A stretch of 64,000 nt of DNA from Eremomyces bilateralis CBS 781.70 (GCF_010015585.1 NW_022985069.1:1779846-1843845); one strand, 5' to 3'; counted from the stretch's first letter, positions 36,386-47,249 are shown. Notes: generated by a model not told the origin, from the letters alone. Made by a program: numbers and translations.

Positions 36386-37642
36386 ATGCGGAAGTTTTCT
36401 AACGAGTGTCATGAGAGCGAGGAGAATGAACGTCAAGGATTAAAGACGCAACTGTGTGACATTTTCCGTCGACTCCATGATACTGAACAAAGCATCTTGC
36501 GCCTCGAGCGACGTAATATTGCTTTGGAAGATCACATATACCGCTTGGTCTCTGAATTAAGTCGTCCGAAGGAGGGTATCGAGTTGCCGGACCCTGCTCA
36601 CCGGAACCACGTTCATAATTCCCACACACTAGAAAACGAGTCCTCCACAGTCAGTGGAAGTACATCTCTCGGAGAAGGCACTCCCTCGTCTTCTAGAGTC
36701 TCGTCCTCACCTGTGGAAGGAGAATCAAGTCCAGCTTAAGTGTCACGTTGTCGAGAACAGAGTGTGGATTACCTCTAATCTTGAGCGATGAAGACGATTC
36801 CATTTCTTCTTTCAAGTCCGACGAAAACATCAATGACGTCCCGGGGGAGCGACAGTGTGACGGAATCATCCATCGCTACCTAGATTCACCGACTGATGCT
36901 AAATCCACCAACCACTCCGTTATTCATCATGCTTCAGGTGCCCTAGTCAACCAGGAACCACTTATTGACATTGACAACGCAACCTTTTGTCTAACATATC
37001 ATGACCAGCAACTTGACGCTCAAAGGCCACGAGAGACCATGTCAGCGGAAAGTCACAGCGAGGCCTCTATCCGACCGAAACTCCAACTCGAACCTCTGCG
37101 TCCAGACCCCACAATGGATCACACGTTTGGCGAACCGCGGACGAAACCCTCTCCAAATACTTCCAATACTTCTCAAGGTTCCTCGCAAGATATCACAGTC
37201 CGCTTTGAGCCTAGTCCCGAGGTGCCACGCGGAATCGAGCTACAGCGGGTTACCAACGCCGCGGTGGCCCAGTTATTTCTGCTGAGTTGCTGGACACACT
37301 CCCGATCACTGGGTTCATGACAGCACGGATTGTGTGGGCAAGTCAAGCCGATGAAGAGTCGTTCCGCGCCCATATTTCGAAAAACCCGATGACTTTCGAC
37401 GGCAACCGGACTTTACTGATATTCGATGCAAGGAGTGGCTAGGCAGATTTGTGGTTATGCATCGGAACGTCATCGAAGGCATTCACATCTCACATTATCG
37501 AAGAGCGGCACGGATTAGGTTCTGCCGCTTGCAGGTGGCGGTTTCAGTTTACCATCGGATGGTCGCTTCAGATATATCCCATCGCTATGGCATGGAGCTG
37601 AAGTTTGGCCATGACATCTGCGCGAAGCACTATTGGATCTAA
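36386..37642 (+). pseudogene. Probable decayed gene: coiled coil, disordered segment, possible RRM-like end
   Basis: Consecutive plus-strand frames read like pieces of one protein. 36386-36739 holds a coiled coil (LKTQLCDIFRRLHDTEQ) and a Ser-rich tail. 36748-37320 holds an acidic, disordered stretch. At 37274-37441 another frame gives AELLDTLPITGFMTARIVW, and 37451-37642 gives DIRCKEWLGRFVVMHRNVIE and beyond. The third piece resembles the start of divergent RNA-recognition-like domains of fungal proteins, but weakly. No introns with acceptable lengths join the frames: the gaps are a few nucleotides to about 35 nt. I read this as a host gene broken by at least two or three frame changes. A live gene with sequence errors is the alternative. 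Confidence 0.45.
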
Positions 37643-38194
37643 GCGCTGTTGTCCAGCCAAGCAAAGCAATCGGCGAGGACATTCAGGGAAAGGACATCCA
37701 AGGAAAGGACACTGGAGCTTGGCTATCGAAAGGCGAGAAAGGCGTGGCCTATCTAACGCATATTTGACAACTCGACAGTAGAATTACTCTAGAAGCCGGC
37801 CAGGCATATGAAGGGCTGATAGACTTCAATCAGTGAGAGGAGTAACTTGAATAGAATCAATTGCAACTTCTTTATGCTATAAAGACGTGATACATGGTTC
37901 TCAACACGGTAGGTAATGTAGAAACAAAAGATCCACCCCCCGCATCATAATCCCACGTTTCGTAAGGATTCTCTTCTCTTCTGTTGAAGATCGGGAGGGT
38001 GGGCCGACGTGTCGCTTCCGACTCTTCTTGGAGCCCATTCATGGAAATACCCACTATCCTTCCTCCATATTCGACGGTCGAAGGAAATACAGGTGATCCC
38101 TTTGATTATGGGAAGTCCAACGCCGTGACTCCAATGCCATGAAGAGAAGCAATAGTGTAGAGATGCCATTTGTCGCATGGACGGTTCTCCCAGC
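37643..38194. other. Intergenic region
   Basis: About 550 bp, with a near-repeated AGGGAAAGGACATCC / AAGGAAAGGACA motif at 37684-37712. No gene is supported. Confidence 0.5.
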
Positions 38195-38933
38195 TCAAAA
38201 CGTCAACTTTCCGCGCTTGAGATTGAACGCTCTCTGGTCCTTCAGCCACTGCCGGTAGCCCGCCACGCTGCCGATCTTTTCACCATAATAATCCGGGACG
38301 GGATTCGACACCGATGAAGAGATTGGATCGACTCGGTATTTCTTGATGCGATTGAAGAACTCTCTTTCTTTCTGTGATGTAACTGATTAGTACGATCCTC
38401 AAGCCACGGTAGGGGATATTTACCAAAGCAAAATCGGGTAGGTATTTCCTGTACATGATATTGAATAGAGCGTTGCCAAGAAGAGGTCCTAAAAGCCAGC
38501 CGACTGCTCCCAACCCCATGGTGGAAAGGCCCATCACGATGAAGGGGTCAAGCCCGACCATTTGTGCGGCAGCCGCCTCCAGGTCTCTTGAAAGTATGAA
38601 TGAGGTGCCTCCCGTTACACATCCCACGCCAAATACCACCGAGGCGGTCAGACCGTATCTTCGTCGATGTTTTCGCAGCTCAAGGAATCGGTTCCAGGTT
38701 AACTTGGTCTCCACAGATTGGGAAGGAGGAGTCGTAGCGGATGCAGAGTATGTCCTGGTACATTGCAGAGATATCGGTCGGAAGGGCTGCTGCGATGCTT
38801 GATTGGCAGAATACGGTTGTCGTCGAATGCACGATGATCTGGAAGACAGAACCGGTCGTGCGGTTGATATGGCTTTCGCGAAATGACGGGGTGATGGCCG
38901 ACAGGCCATTGATACTGGAGTTATGGACAGCAT
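38195..38933 (-). CDS. pam17: Pam17, subunit of the mitochondrial presequence translocase motor
   Basis: Pam17 is an inner-membrane protein that assembles the Pam18-Pam16 module of the TIM23 import motor. Exons 38424-38933 and 38195-38371 are joined by a 52-nt intron (GTAAAT...TACTAAT...CACAG) to give 228 aa. An Arg/Ser-rich presequence is followed by the family segment LTWNRFLELRKHRRRYGL. Two membrane spans follow (TASVVFGVGCVTGG and VMGLSTMGLGAVGWLLGP), then YLPDFALKEREFFNRIKKYR and the C-terminal PVPDYYGEKIGS. An internal Met nine residues on could also start translation. Confidence 0.95.
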
Positions 38934-40206
38934 GGTAATGATCCAGCAAGTGATTCCAGCAAGATTGATGTTGTTCTGTTCAGGTATTTCCTCTCAGTTG
39001 CATGAATCTGACTGAGTGAAGTTCTAATGATGTCCGATAGACCATGATAGAACACGAGATCACGTGAATATTAAATTCATGCCTGAGGCATCAGTAGGCA
39101 TCCAGCCCTAGTCAAATGACATCATCTCAGATCAATAATTAATGGTGTACTCCGTAACTATGTGAATGCCCGGTTCCCTGGCCCTGCAGATATACGAGAC
39201 TCATGGTAAGATTATTAATGCAGTTTGTAGCCTTAGGCTCCTATAGATTATACCTTGGTCTGCGACAATATCTCATCAGCTGTTATGGGTATGGCCCATG
39301 GTTGGCATAGGCTGAGAGCCTAAGCCTAATCAAGCCTAGTAGCGTCGAGATGGAACCTCATCAAGATTCCTCTGTCACAGATACCTTTAACTACTAGTAA
39401 ATTCGATATCAATATCTCAACAACCACTGGATGATATAGTCTGAATACTTAAAATTAGGTTTGCATAGCCATTTCTAGCTTACTATTGGAATCTTAGAGC
39501 TTTATCTTTTATAGTTATAGAGATATAGAGATATGGTCTCTAAATCTTGCCAGAAGTAGGTATCTCTATATCTGTAAAGGCTAGGGCTCTAAAATTTCAA
39601 TAGTAAGCTAGAAATGGCTAGGAAGACCTAATTCTAAGTTTTCAGACTATATTATCCAGTGGTTGTTGTTACGGCACGGTAGCTGGATGCACACAACGTG
39701 ACAACATACACATAGCCAAAGATATTCTAGATTGAGATAAAGAGTAAAATGGGTGCGCAGCTCGCTTGTGGAATACGTTACAAGATCGAGAATCTAAGTA
39801 TAATATGCTTCCATTAGTTAAAGCCTCTCGTGCTTAGTATGCATACCAGCCCCCTTGCTATATTGACCCCTAAGGATCAGTCTTCGTCACAAGGAACAGA
39901 CGTATTTGATACAAATCTATTACTCTCCCACTCCTCACTGGCTACTTTCCTGGTTCTACGACGTGTCCTGACGCAGTCAATCCAAACTACAGAACTTTTG
40001 TGGTAGCTGGGAGTCACGACGAAATGCAAGAGCTTAGTGATTTAAAGTCCATAGAGATATTAGTTAGGACGAAATAAAGGCGAACTAGTTTGCTAATACT
40101 GGAGAATCAGACTATCGGCTCAGCTTCAACGTTTGCGCCTCGGTGAGGAAGTCCATAATTTGATAGGAAATCATTAAAATCTACACAGCTTGTTCTATAG
40201 GCTAAT
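38934..40206. other. AT-rich intergenic region with a fold-back element
   Basis: About 1.3 kb, AT-rich and free of genes. It contains the inverted repeat at 39418-39668 and otherwise nothing recognised. Confidence 0.6.
39418..39668. repeat. 251-bp imperfect inverted repeat, MITE-like fold-back element
   Basis: The left arm begins CAACAACCACTGGATGATAT and the right arm ends in the reverse complement, CCAGTGGTTGTTG. The arms pair over roughly 110-120 nt each with about 10-15 percent mismatch, including the shared stretch TAGCCATTTCTAGCTTACTA. The short centre lies near 39540-39565. The element is AT-rich and has no coding capacity. No clear target-site duplication is visible. It looks like a non-autonomous DNA element or a hairpin left by one; a family cannot be assigned. 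Confidence 0.75.
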
Positions 40207-42300
40207 CTAGGAGAGCACAAAGCGGTCCTTTTTCAGTCCAATTTTATGAGACAGGCCGACCACCTCCCCCTGCATGATGCCATGAACATAGCATTCTCCA
40301 ACAAGCCTGTACATGCCGGTTCTGTCAGTCGGCCGCAAAATATACGGCACCTTCCCACCAAACAAAATGCAAACAATGTCTCCAACTTTCATGGCCGCAG
40401 CACCAATTCCGACGTATTCATTCTCCAATGTGAAAGCTCGTCGTCCATGACAGATGCGATGCGCACTGGCTAGACATTGCTGGTAGTCCTGAAAGCTCGG
40501 TGGAGCGAGTCTCCGGCGGCCATGAACGAGACGTTCTGCTGCGAAAGACGCTAAACATCTGCGCCAGGGCGTGGCCGTGGTGCTACCCGAGAGGGATGTG
40601 TCATTGTCCTGATCCCTTTCTCGACGTTTTGGGACCGGTTGTGATGATTGTGATAGTGTAATGACATCCGAGATCCAAGAAATTGAAGAGAAAGATATGC
40701 CCTCGACGACCAAGTAGTCTGCGTGGTCCCCGGCTAGGCCGGTATTGTGGCGGATCCCAGCAGCTGCCGTGTACTGATGGCCGGGGAAAGCCACCAGAAG
40801 CTGAACTCCCTCTGTAGGCAGGTCCCATTGTGGCACCCAAGATGGATAGGATGTGTTAATGGCGGACACATGATTCGTGTAGGAGAGAACATCGAGACTT
40901 CCAGAAAGCTGGATGGATCTGAGAGCAATCTTGCTAAAGACCGAGTTTACAGTAAGAGAATAGTCTGCGGATATTGAAAATGTATCGTGAAGGGTTTGTA
41001 CGTGCTTAAACTGGTGCAGAATGCGTTGGTCAACAGCGACGCAAAAGTTTACGAAGCGATGGAATACATCAGTGACGATTATCCATACTGCGCGCTCCTG
41101 CTTAGTAAAATATGCCATGCTCATTAACAACGTGAACATATACCAGAACTGGGTGGTCCCGATGCGGCTCTGAACTGCGCCAAAAAGAAGATGCAGTAAG
41201 GTGAGCATCTGTACGAGGACTTCGAGATACTTCCTCTGATCGAGAGTTGAATAGTATTTGTGACGAGTGCGGGGCCTTTTTACAGGTCGATGCAGTACAG
41301 CATATACTTTGTCTCGAGGGTCCGAAGCCTTGAAATCTCTTGTCGCTTGAAGTAATGCTAATAGCGGTTCATGGGCAGAGATATCCAAGTCAGACGCCAT
41401 GCTAAGGACGTTTTGCACGCCCTTAGTTTTCGGCGCTAACAAGGTGTAGAGAGGATGTCGCCGTACTTGTGCTGCAAGAGACAAGACATTTTGAAATGGG
41501 ACGAACTCTTTACCAAATCCCACTCTCGTCTTGGAACTGTCGCTCACTTCTTGAATGACCCAGATCCGGTTGAACCAGGGATTGTCAAAAAATTTGACAC
41601 TAAGCGGCAATATGTCACCTCGTTCATCTAGTTGCGGGTACTGATTATAATTCCAGATAATCTTGCGCCGCAATTGTCTCGGTCCGGGAGAGTATCCTGG
41701 CGAACGTCTTCCAGCAGTTGGTGGGGTGTCGCTGTAGGAGGATTCCACAGCAACTGCTCTTTCATCCGGAATGGCCCACCGTTGGGAGAATTTGCGCCGA
41801 GCATATTTTAGCGGACCAAGTGCACGAAGGTATTTTGCCAATGCATGTTGCTCCTGTGTCGATAGTGCGTCATCAACTCGGAGACACACAGAAACGCGTT
41901 TGGCTCTGGAGTAGATCCGCTCCATCAAATCCACTTGAACCCGACGTTCTTTGAGATCTGACTGATCTATACAAATAGCGTCCGCCCACACAAAGACGGG
42001 TCGAGATGGGCATCTGAGGAGAAGAAGAGCTTGCCTCAGATTGGCAGTGATTCGGAGAGGTTTCTCATTGCATTCGATGGTATGAATAAGATCCGCGGAG
42101 CCCCAAACGTAGGAGATGGCTTCGAATGGCGGTGTCGAGTCTTTGGGCATACTTAGAGGGTACGAGGCAGAAAGGTGGTGAATTTGAAGCTTGCAGGTGA
42201 TAGCATCTTCGTCTTTGCCAGGTTCGAGTAAGAGAAGCCGAAACGCTGCCGGTTGGTTCAGTGGCTCATACTTGAAATGCTGATGCGTATTAGCCGCCAT
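40207..42300 (-). CDS. HET-domain protein (heterokaryon incompatibility type)
   Basis: HET-domain proteins trigger incompatibility reactions after fusion of genetically unlike hyphae, and many act in non-self recognition. The single-exon frame gives 697 aa from ATG 42300. An upstream in-frame ATG (42414) adds 38 residues without a known motif. The HET signature is clear: FEAISYVWGS (about residues 59-68), VFVWADAICIDQSD (102-115) followed by the RRVQVDLMERIYSRA segment, and FFDNPWFNRIWVIQEV further on. The C-terminal half is mixed alpha/beta without another recognised domain, ending in a region (VGDIVCILFGGKVPYILRP) shared by many fungal HET proteins. The setting beside a fold-back repeat and sparse genes fits an accessory gene. 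Confidence 0.93.
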   Translation of the reverse strand: MAANTHQHFKYEPLNQPAAFRLLLLEPGKDEDAITCKLQIHHLSASYPLSMPKDSTPPFEAISYVWGSADLIHTIECNEKPLRITANLRQALLLLRCPSRPVFVWADAICIDQSDLKERRVQVDLMERIYSRAKRVSVCLRVDDALSTQEQHALAKYLRALGPLKYARRKFSQRWAIPDERAVAVESSYSDTPPTAGRRSPGYSPGPRQLRRKIIWNYNQYPQLDERGDILPLSVKFFDNPWFNRIWVIQEVSDSSKTRVGFGKEFVPFQNVLSLAAQVRRHPLYTLLAPKTKGVQNVLSMASDLDISAHEPLLALLQATRDFKASDPRDKVYAVLHRPVKRPRTRHKYYSTLDQRKYLEVLVQMLTLLHLLFGAVQSRIGTTQFWYMFTLLMSMAYFTKQERAVWIIVTDVFHRFVNFCVAVDQRILHQFKHVQTLHDTFSISADYSLTVNSVFSKIALRSIQLSGSLDVLSYTNHVSAINTSYPSWVPQWDLPTEGVQLLVAFPGHQYTAAAGIRHNTGLAGDHADYLVVEGISFSSISWISDVITLSQSSQPVPKRRERDQDNDTSLSGSTTATPWRRCLASFAAERLVHGRRRLAPPSFQDYQQCLASAHRICHGRRAFTLENEYVGIGAAAMKVGDIVCILFGGKVPYILRPTDRTGMYRLVGECYVHGIMQGEVVGLSHKIGLKKDRFVLS

Positions 42301-43450
42301 GATGAAAAAACTGACGGAAATCAATGAAAATGGGGTTCTTGTAGCAGCATTGTTGCGGCAGCCTGATCGCGATATAAATGTCATCGCCAAGGGAGGCGCA
42401 AGCGATCCCCCCATCTGCCAATAATAAGCGTTTCGTTTAAACTCTGGAGTCCAGACATTGGGTTTCTAGACACGTGCACAGAATTGAACCGACATGCTGT
42501 TTGAGTCTGCGATTCTATCGTTGAGCAACGCGACCAATTGTGCGTAGTGAGATCACTCTAATCCCTTAATTCAAGAGAGAGAGATTCATAATCCCTTAAT
42601 TCAACCAACAGGAGGATATATCCACAGAGAGCGTCCTAAACGTGCAGCCGCAGAGATGGCATCAAATGCGCAGAAACGACTTAGCCCGCACAATAGACAG
42701 CAACGTCAGTAGAATTTATGATTTAATTCATAATTAGGACGAGTCATCAAGATCTGCTTCAAACTTCTTACAACAACTTCACTGCTGTAACAACAGCACC
42801 TCACTCCCAAGTCCCAACCATTTTAGCACATCACGTGTGACAGTAATATACGCTATCTCGACTGCCAAGACTGGGCTGTGGCTGCGTGGGCTGCTGCAGT
42901 CTTGCCAGTTCTGAGATCGTCGATGTGAGAGCAGCCGACTTCCAAGTTCCAACAGACTTCCGCCAGAAATGGCAACTGGGTCGGATTTACGTTGTCCCGT
43001 ATTGCCCGCATTGCCTCACACCAGCCACGAGATCTGTCTAGGCACCAGCGAGGCTGTCTAAACACCCTCCTCACAAGCATTCCACCTTCAGAATTTGATT
43101 GCAACCTTCGATATGCCTCTACACTAGTTAACTTCACCTTCAATTTGGCCAATAGGGAAGAGGTCTAGATCTAACACTGTGAGGAATTTTGAAATTTCGG
43201 GTTCGGCTTACGTTTACCGCGTCACCTGGAGATACTGGGTCATCGTCAGTCGTCAGATGCTGGGTAAACTTTGTTCTATTCATTGTGTATCAGAATCATG
43301 TATGCTTTAAGAAAGAGACCCCTCATCCTATTGAGTCAATAACCTTCAATAACCCTGCCGTGCAGCCTATCCAAGCTCACTTCGTTGAGCTCCCGGTCAT
43401 GTAACCATTGTTTGTCGTGGAGAGTCCAGTCAGTCTCGATATCCAAGCCC
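42301..43450. other. Intergenic region upstream of the HET gene
   Basis: About 1.15 kb. It includes an exact 16-bp direct repeat and a tRNA-like B-box fragment that does not fold properly. A minus-strand frame at 42853-43152 has no support. Confidence 0.5.
42559..42604. repeat. Exact 16-bp direct repeat, 30-bp period
   Basis: TAATCCCTTAATTCAA occurs at 42559-42574 and 42589-42604, separated by a GA-rich spacer. It lies 260-300 bp upstream of the HET gene start. Confidence 0.7.
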
Positions 43451-44383
43451 TTACCCGCGCTGCTGGGGAAGAAGGTAAGGAAAGTGGAAGTCCTGGTATT
43501 CGCTTCTGCAAGACTTTCGAAATTCGCGAATTGCCTCCTTATCCTCTACCTCCCCATGTGTGAGTAGCTTCCGTTCTATCGCATTTTCGAACAATCGATG
43601 CAGCTCTGCGTGATGACGGTCTTCCAGGCTCATCGGCCTCATGTTAGGAGTGACGGTCAGGACCAACCCCGGCGGACGAAGTTCTTCATCGAGGATGGTG
43701 CGCGGTCGGAATGTAGTTAGCAGCCGCACCTCAACTGAGGTCAAGGGACATGCTGCGAACTGGAGCATCGGTTGAACCCACTCCTCAGAAAGGGTGAATC
43801 TCAAGGGCACGGCGTTGACTTGTGCGACGATCTTAAGGTGTCGGAGGTTAGGGAGCAGTTCCGACGCTTTCTTCCACAGACCAAGCCAATTCTTCATTTG
43901 TTTTTCCTTGAACGTCATGTGAGGGATCTCACGGGGGTCGCCGTACATCAGAATTTCAAGATGGAGCCGTGAAACGTTCGAAAGGGAGCTGGCCGGAGTA
44001 ACTCGCAAGAAGTTGAGGAAAGGGCGCTGGGAACGGAAAGCGAATTTTGTATGTCGATATAGGAAGACAATGGATTCGGCGAGGGTTTGGCGACTCGCGA
44101 AGCAAATGGCATATCCGTTTGCTGTGGACGATAAAGCGGATAGCCGTATTGCTCTCTTGGTGCCTTCGACCAGGTAGCTGCCGAATTTCCCGGCATGTCT
44201 GAAGGAGTGGATGCGGCCTTCTTCCTTCCATTCATTCTCGTGTTGAGGGTCTTTCCAGCCGGTTTTGTTCCGATTCGAGATCAATGCAATGACCGAGTCA
44301 TCGAACGTGTAGCCATAGATGTGGTTTCGAACCTCTGCCGGGAGGTTAAAAAAGGTGACTTTCAGAGTCATTTCCGGCGACAT
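43451..44383 (-). CDS. DUF7730/F-box-like fungal protein
   Basis: The single frame gives 310 aa. Near the N-terminus FNLPAEVRNHIYGYTFDD is the typical opening of the large fungal DUF7730 / 2EXR family (L-P-x-E-x-R-x-x-I-Y). Members usually continue with RHAGKFGSYL- and ICFASRQTLAES-like segments, as here. The rest (LSNVSRLHLEI, LLPNLRHLKI) suggests a leucine-rich, F-box-like fold. No function is established for the family, and a ubiquitin-ligase adaptor role is only suggested by the F-box-like start. The start ATG 44383 is followed by a second Met five residues on. Confidence 0.75.
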   Translation of the reverse strand: MSPEMTLKVTFFNLPAEVRNHIYGYTFDDSVIALISNRNKTGWKDPQHENEWKEEGRIHSFRHAGKFGSYLVEGTKRAIRLSALSSTANGYAICFASRQTLAESIVFLYRHTKFAFRSQRPFLNFLRVTPASSLSNVSRLHLEILMYGDPREIPHMTFKEKQMKNWLGLWKKASELLPNLRHLKIVAQVNAVPLRFTLSEEWVQPMLQFAACPLTSVEVRLLTTFRPRTILDEELRPPGLVLTVTPNMRPMSLEDRHHAELHRLFENAIERKLLTHGEVEDKEAIREFRKSCRSEYQDFHFPYLLPQQRG

Positions 44384-45696
44384 GGGAGAAAGTGCGGAGG
44401 CTGAGGGGTGGCTTGTCTTGATATTATCAGCAAAAAGAAGGATGGCAGCTTTCCGACTGACGAACTAGGTGTGGATTTCAGTTGAATTTGCTCCTGCTAA
44501 TCGCAGTAGTAGGAGATATGCCCAAATGAGAAGAAGAATTCATCAAGAAGCAAATTGAGCGAATATTCAGGTAGAAAATACTCGATTCTAAGGCGAGGAT
44601 GAACTGAGCAGTGAGTTGGAGCTTGTAGATGGAGAGGAGTGGTTAAAAGGGCCTCACTGTAGGTTGTGAGTGAAGAGTGAAGCCGAGAAGTCTAGGCGAG
44701 AGTGGTGAGCGAGGAAAGGAGAAGAGAAAGGCAAGGTGGAAAGAGGAAATCAACAGTTGCATGATAATGATGCTGATAACGATAACCGGGATGATTGATT
44801 CTCTGAGGAGTCATCTGCCAGTGAAGACGCTTGTACATGGCTTGTTCGGCTGAAGGAAGGTCACCAGCACCTGGTAGCACACATCACGATATACGAACTG
44901 GAATATCATGGACTTGTATAACAGGTTACCCAATTGATGCTTTAGGAATTCCCTTACTATTGTTCTTCTTTCCGCTCGCCGGATTTCGTGCTATCAATAA
45001 CCATATTTGAGAATGATAGATCCGTCTTCTTCGACTACCAATGATGGAACCAATGAATTTCATTTGGCAGCGTCAGCATAAGAGTTCCTTGCATTTTGTG
45101 TGGGATACCTGAGCCAAGTGAGGCCCCCCATTCCCGTCCAATATACCTTCTGTTAAAATCAGAAAATGTTTCCTCGGAGCCGGTTTCGTCTCCTGCCTTG
45201 GTGGGAGGGTGATGGGAAAAGAGATCTCCGTGTTAGTCCACATTCGTTGAAAGCCGCAAATGTGTCGTTCCGGTAGCACAATGCTTTCGCAGAAGCTCGA
45301 ATTCCCCCACAATTTCCGTCGAATTCAATCCCTAATGTTCCGTTTTAGGGCCTTGGAGGTTGCTTTCTTGATCGCTGTTTCGGCTAGGCCAAAACGGGAC
45401 TTCAGATGGCATTTAGGACATTCATCTGCGCATCTGCTGGTCTGCAGAAGGGAGGGAGGCTAGTAGGTTCAAAATGCATAGCACGTCGGCGTCTTCATCT
45501 TGCCCCAATGACTTAGCAGTGGGCACCACGGAGTGGGATGCACAAACGCGACAGAGCCCCTCTCCGCACGTTTCATCCGCTGCCATGCTAGGCCCATATC
45601 AGCAAGCTTGGACAAATGCTACATTTTCCAGGCTACTATCGGTTAATCCGCCGTCCGCTGTGGGCGCAAATTACGTCCGAAAGGTATCGAGGGGAG
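44384..45696. other. Intergenic region
   Basis: About 1.3 kb with no supportable gene. A plus-strand frame at 45474-45791 runs antisense to the next gene and is treated as a shadow. Confidence 0.55.
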
Positions 45697-46129
45697 TTAC
45701 CGTGCAGGACGCGACGACAAGCTTTGGATCTGACCTTCGAGCCGTTCGAGTTCTGCTGAAAGGATTTCAGTACGGCGTCCTTGTGGTATGATGCGGCGGG
45801 TACTTTGGTGGAAAACTCACCAGCAGTTTGATGCTTCGTCTCTAAACTCTCAAGCTTCAACCAGGACCAGTGGAGCACCTGGTAAGTGAAGAGCGCGCCG
45901 AGGAATACTTTGGCGAACGGGCGAGTAAAGGTCTTGTAGAAGTTCGTCTGGCAGCATAATTCATCAGCCACTATGTCTATTCAGAGGCGAAGAGTGAACC
46001 CACATGGGCAGAGGCACCGGCTTTGGTGGTGTCGGGCTTGGTTTGATCAGAATAGCCTCGCGAGAACAATGAAGACCTGAAGGGCCGAATCACCCGGGTA
46101 GCGGTTCTTCGCATGATCGGAACTGGCAT
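45697..46129 (-). CDS. Small single-pass protein, probably mitochondrial, function unknown
   Basis: Three exons, 46004-46129, 45821-45947 and 45697-45755, give 103 aa with all phases consistent. The N-terminus MPVPIMRRTATRVIRPFRSS is Arg-rich, lacks acidic residues and looks like a mitochondrial presequence. Next comes a conserved-looking block, TNFYKTFTRPFAKVFLGA, that runs into a single membrane span (FLGALFTYQVLHWSWL). A short C-terminal coiled coil (AAELERLEGQIQSLS) ends the protein. Longer in-frame starts exist upstream but lack the presequence-like pattern at their ends. I know similar short uncharacterised proteins in filamentous fungi but cannot give a function. Confidence 0.75.
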
Positions 46130-46676
46130 TGCGAAACCTATCCTTTGAGGGACGAGGTTTTTGAAAGATGAATAGCCCAGGCGAAACCAGGAGAGTCGGG
46201 TCAGACGGGGGACTAGACGAGAATTGATAGACCTAATGGAACTGGAAGCATGAGGTTTCTGGAGGTGCGGAGTATTAATTACCTCCATATCCTGGTGAAG
46301 CCCCTGTTGACTGATTGGTTGATCATTTGATACTCCAAACATCTGGCCTTATAGCCTTGTGGCCTTAAATGGATTTCCAGAGCATCTCCCCTGTTCAGCT
46401 CTATTATCAACTCCCATGTCTCCGTAGCCTTGACTCTTGAGGACACCTTTGGCTTCCCAATGAAAAATAATAATTCCAGAACAACAACCACTCGCCCTTC
46501 TCTGTCCTCCTAGAAGTAAAGCCTATTCAGGACAGAAGCAGGAGTAAAACAGGAGTGAATATTGTCATTGCATTGCAGTTCCATCCTCTGTTGTTGTCCC
46601 AGCCTTCGCTCCGCAACCGCGACCTCGTCCTCGCAAGATATCGAGCTCCATATTCCTTTGATACTACGCAGCAACA
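46130..46676. other. Shared promoter region of divergent genes
   Basis: About 550 bp between the minus-strand mitochondrial protein and the plus-strand RAMP4 gene. No further gene is seen. Confidence 0.6.
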
Positions 46677-46996
46677 ATGGTACGTGTCCACTGGCCCCAA
46701 ATGTATACGACATTCCTTGTTTATCCTTCGCTAATCTTGTATGAACCAGGCTCAAACTCCTGCTCAGAGAAAGGCAAACGAGAAGTTCGCCAAGTTAGAG
46801 AGTGCAAAGCGTGGGAAACCCCAGAATAGCATTAAAAAGGGGGGCGAGAAAGGAAAGTCGCCAATATCGACTAGCTGGATCAGTAAGTTTGAGTCACATT
46901 CCTTTAGGTGGATGCCGCTTATGATGATTTGAAGTTGTCCTCGCATTCTTGATCTGTGGAGGCGTGATCTTCGAGGTGTTACGGATGTTTTTCTAA
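46677..46996 (+). CDS. ysy6: RAMP4/Ysy6-type stress-associated ER protein
   Basis: This small tail-anchored protein associates with the Sec61 translocon and stabilises membrane proteins during ER stress. Exons 46677-46679, 46750-46882 and 46935-46996 give 65 aa, the family length. The basic N-terminal half (AQTPAQRKANEKFAKLE) and STSW precede a single C-terminal membrane span (IVLAFLICGGVIFEVL). The first exon is just the start codon: ATG is followed at once by the donor GTACGT at 46680. Without the introns, no ORF of the right kind is visible. The last intron ends in AAG. Identification rests on length, layout and residue pattern. Confidence 0.93.
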
Positions 46997-47249
46997 ACGG
47001 GGCGATGGAAGAGCGGAACAGCGTGCGAAGCAGAGGCAGGCAAAGGCCGAGCAATCACTGTCATATTTGAGTTCACTGCATTCGCACGGAACTCCGTGCA
47101 TTATTCATATATATGGCGTCTAGGTGGCGGGTCAATCTGACTATAGCACGACATGGGATGGGTTGGTTGAGAGTCAAAAGGCTCATCGGTCTCGGAGCAT
47201 TGTAAAAGATTTTCTGTCATTCGACTTGGTAACAAAAGCGGTACTCGTC
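46997..47249. other. Short convergent intergenic gap
   Basis: About 250 bp between convergent genes, likely terminator space. Confidence 0.6.

Noticed and set aside
42470-42560. tRNA-like B-box (GGTTCAATTC on the minus strand)
   Set aside because: Acceptor and T stems do not pair properly and no A-box fits, so a tRNA gene is not supported.
42853-43152. 99-codon minus-strand frame
   Set aside because: No domain, odd composition and no neighbouring exon; likely chance.
45474-45791. 105-codon plus-strand frame
   Set aside because: Antisense to the last exons of the small mitochondrial protein, whose splice joins are consistent.
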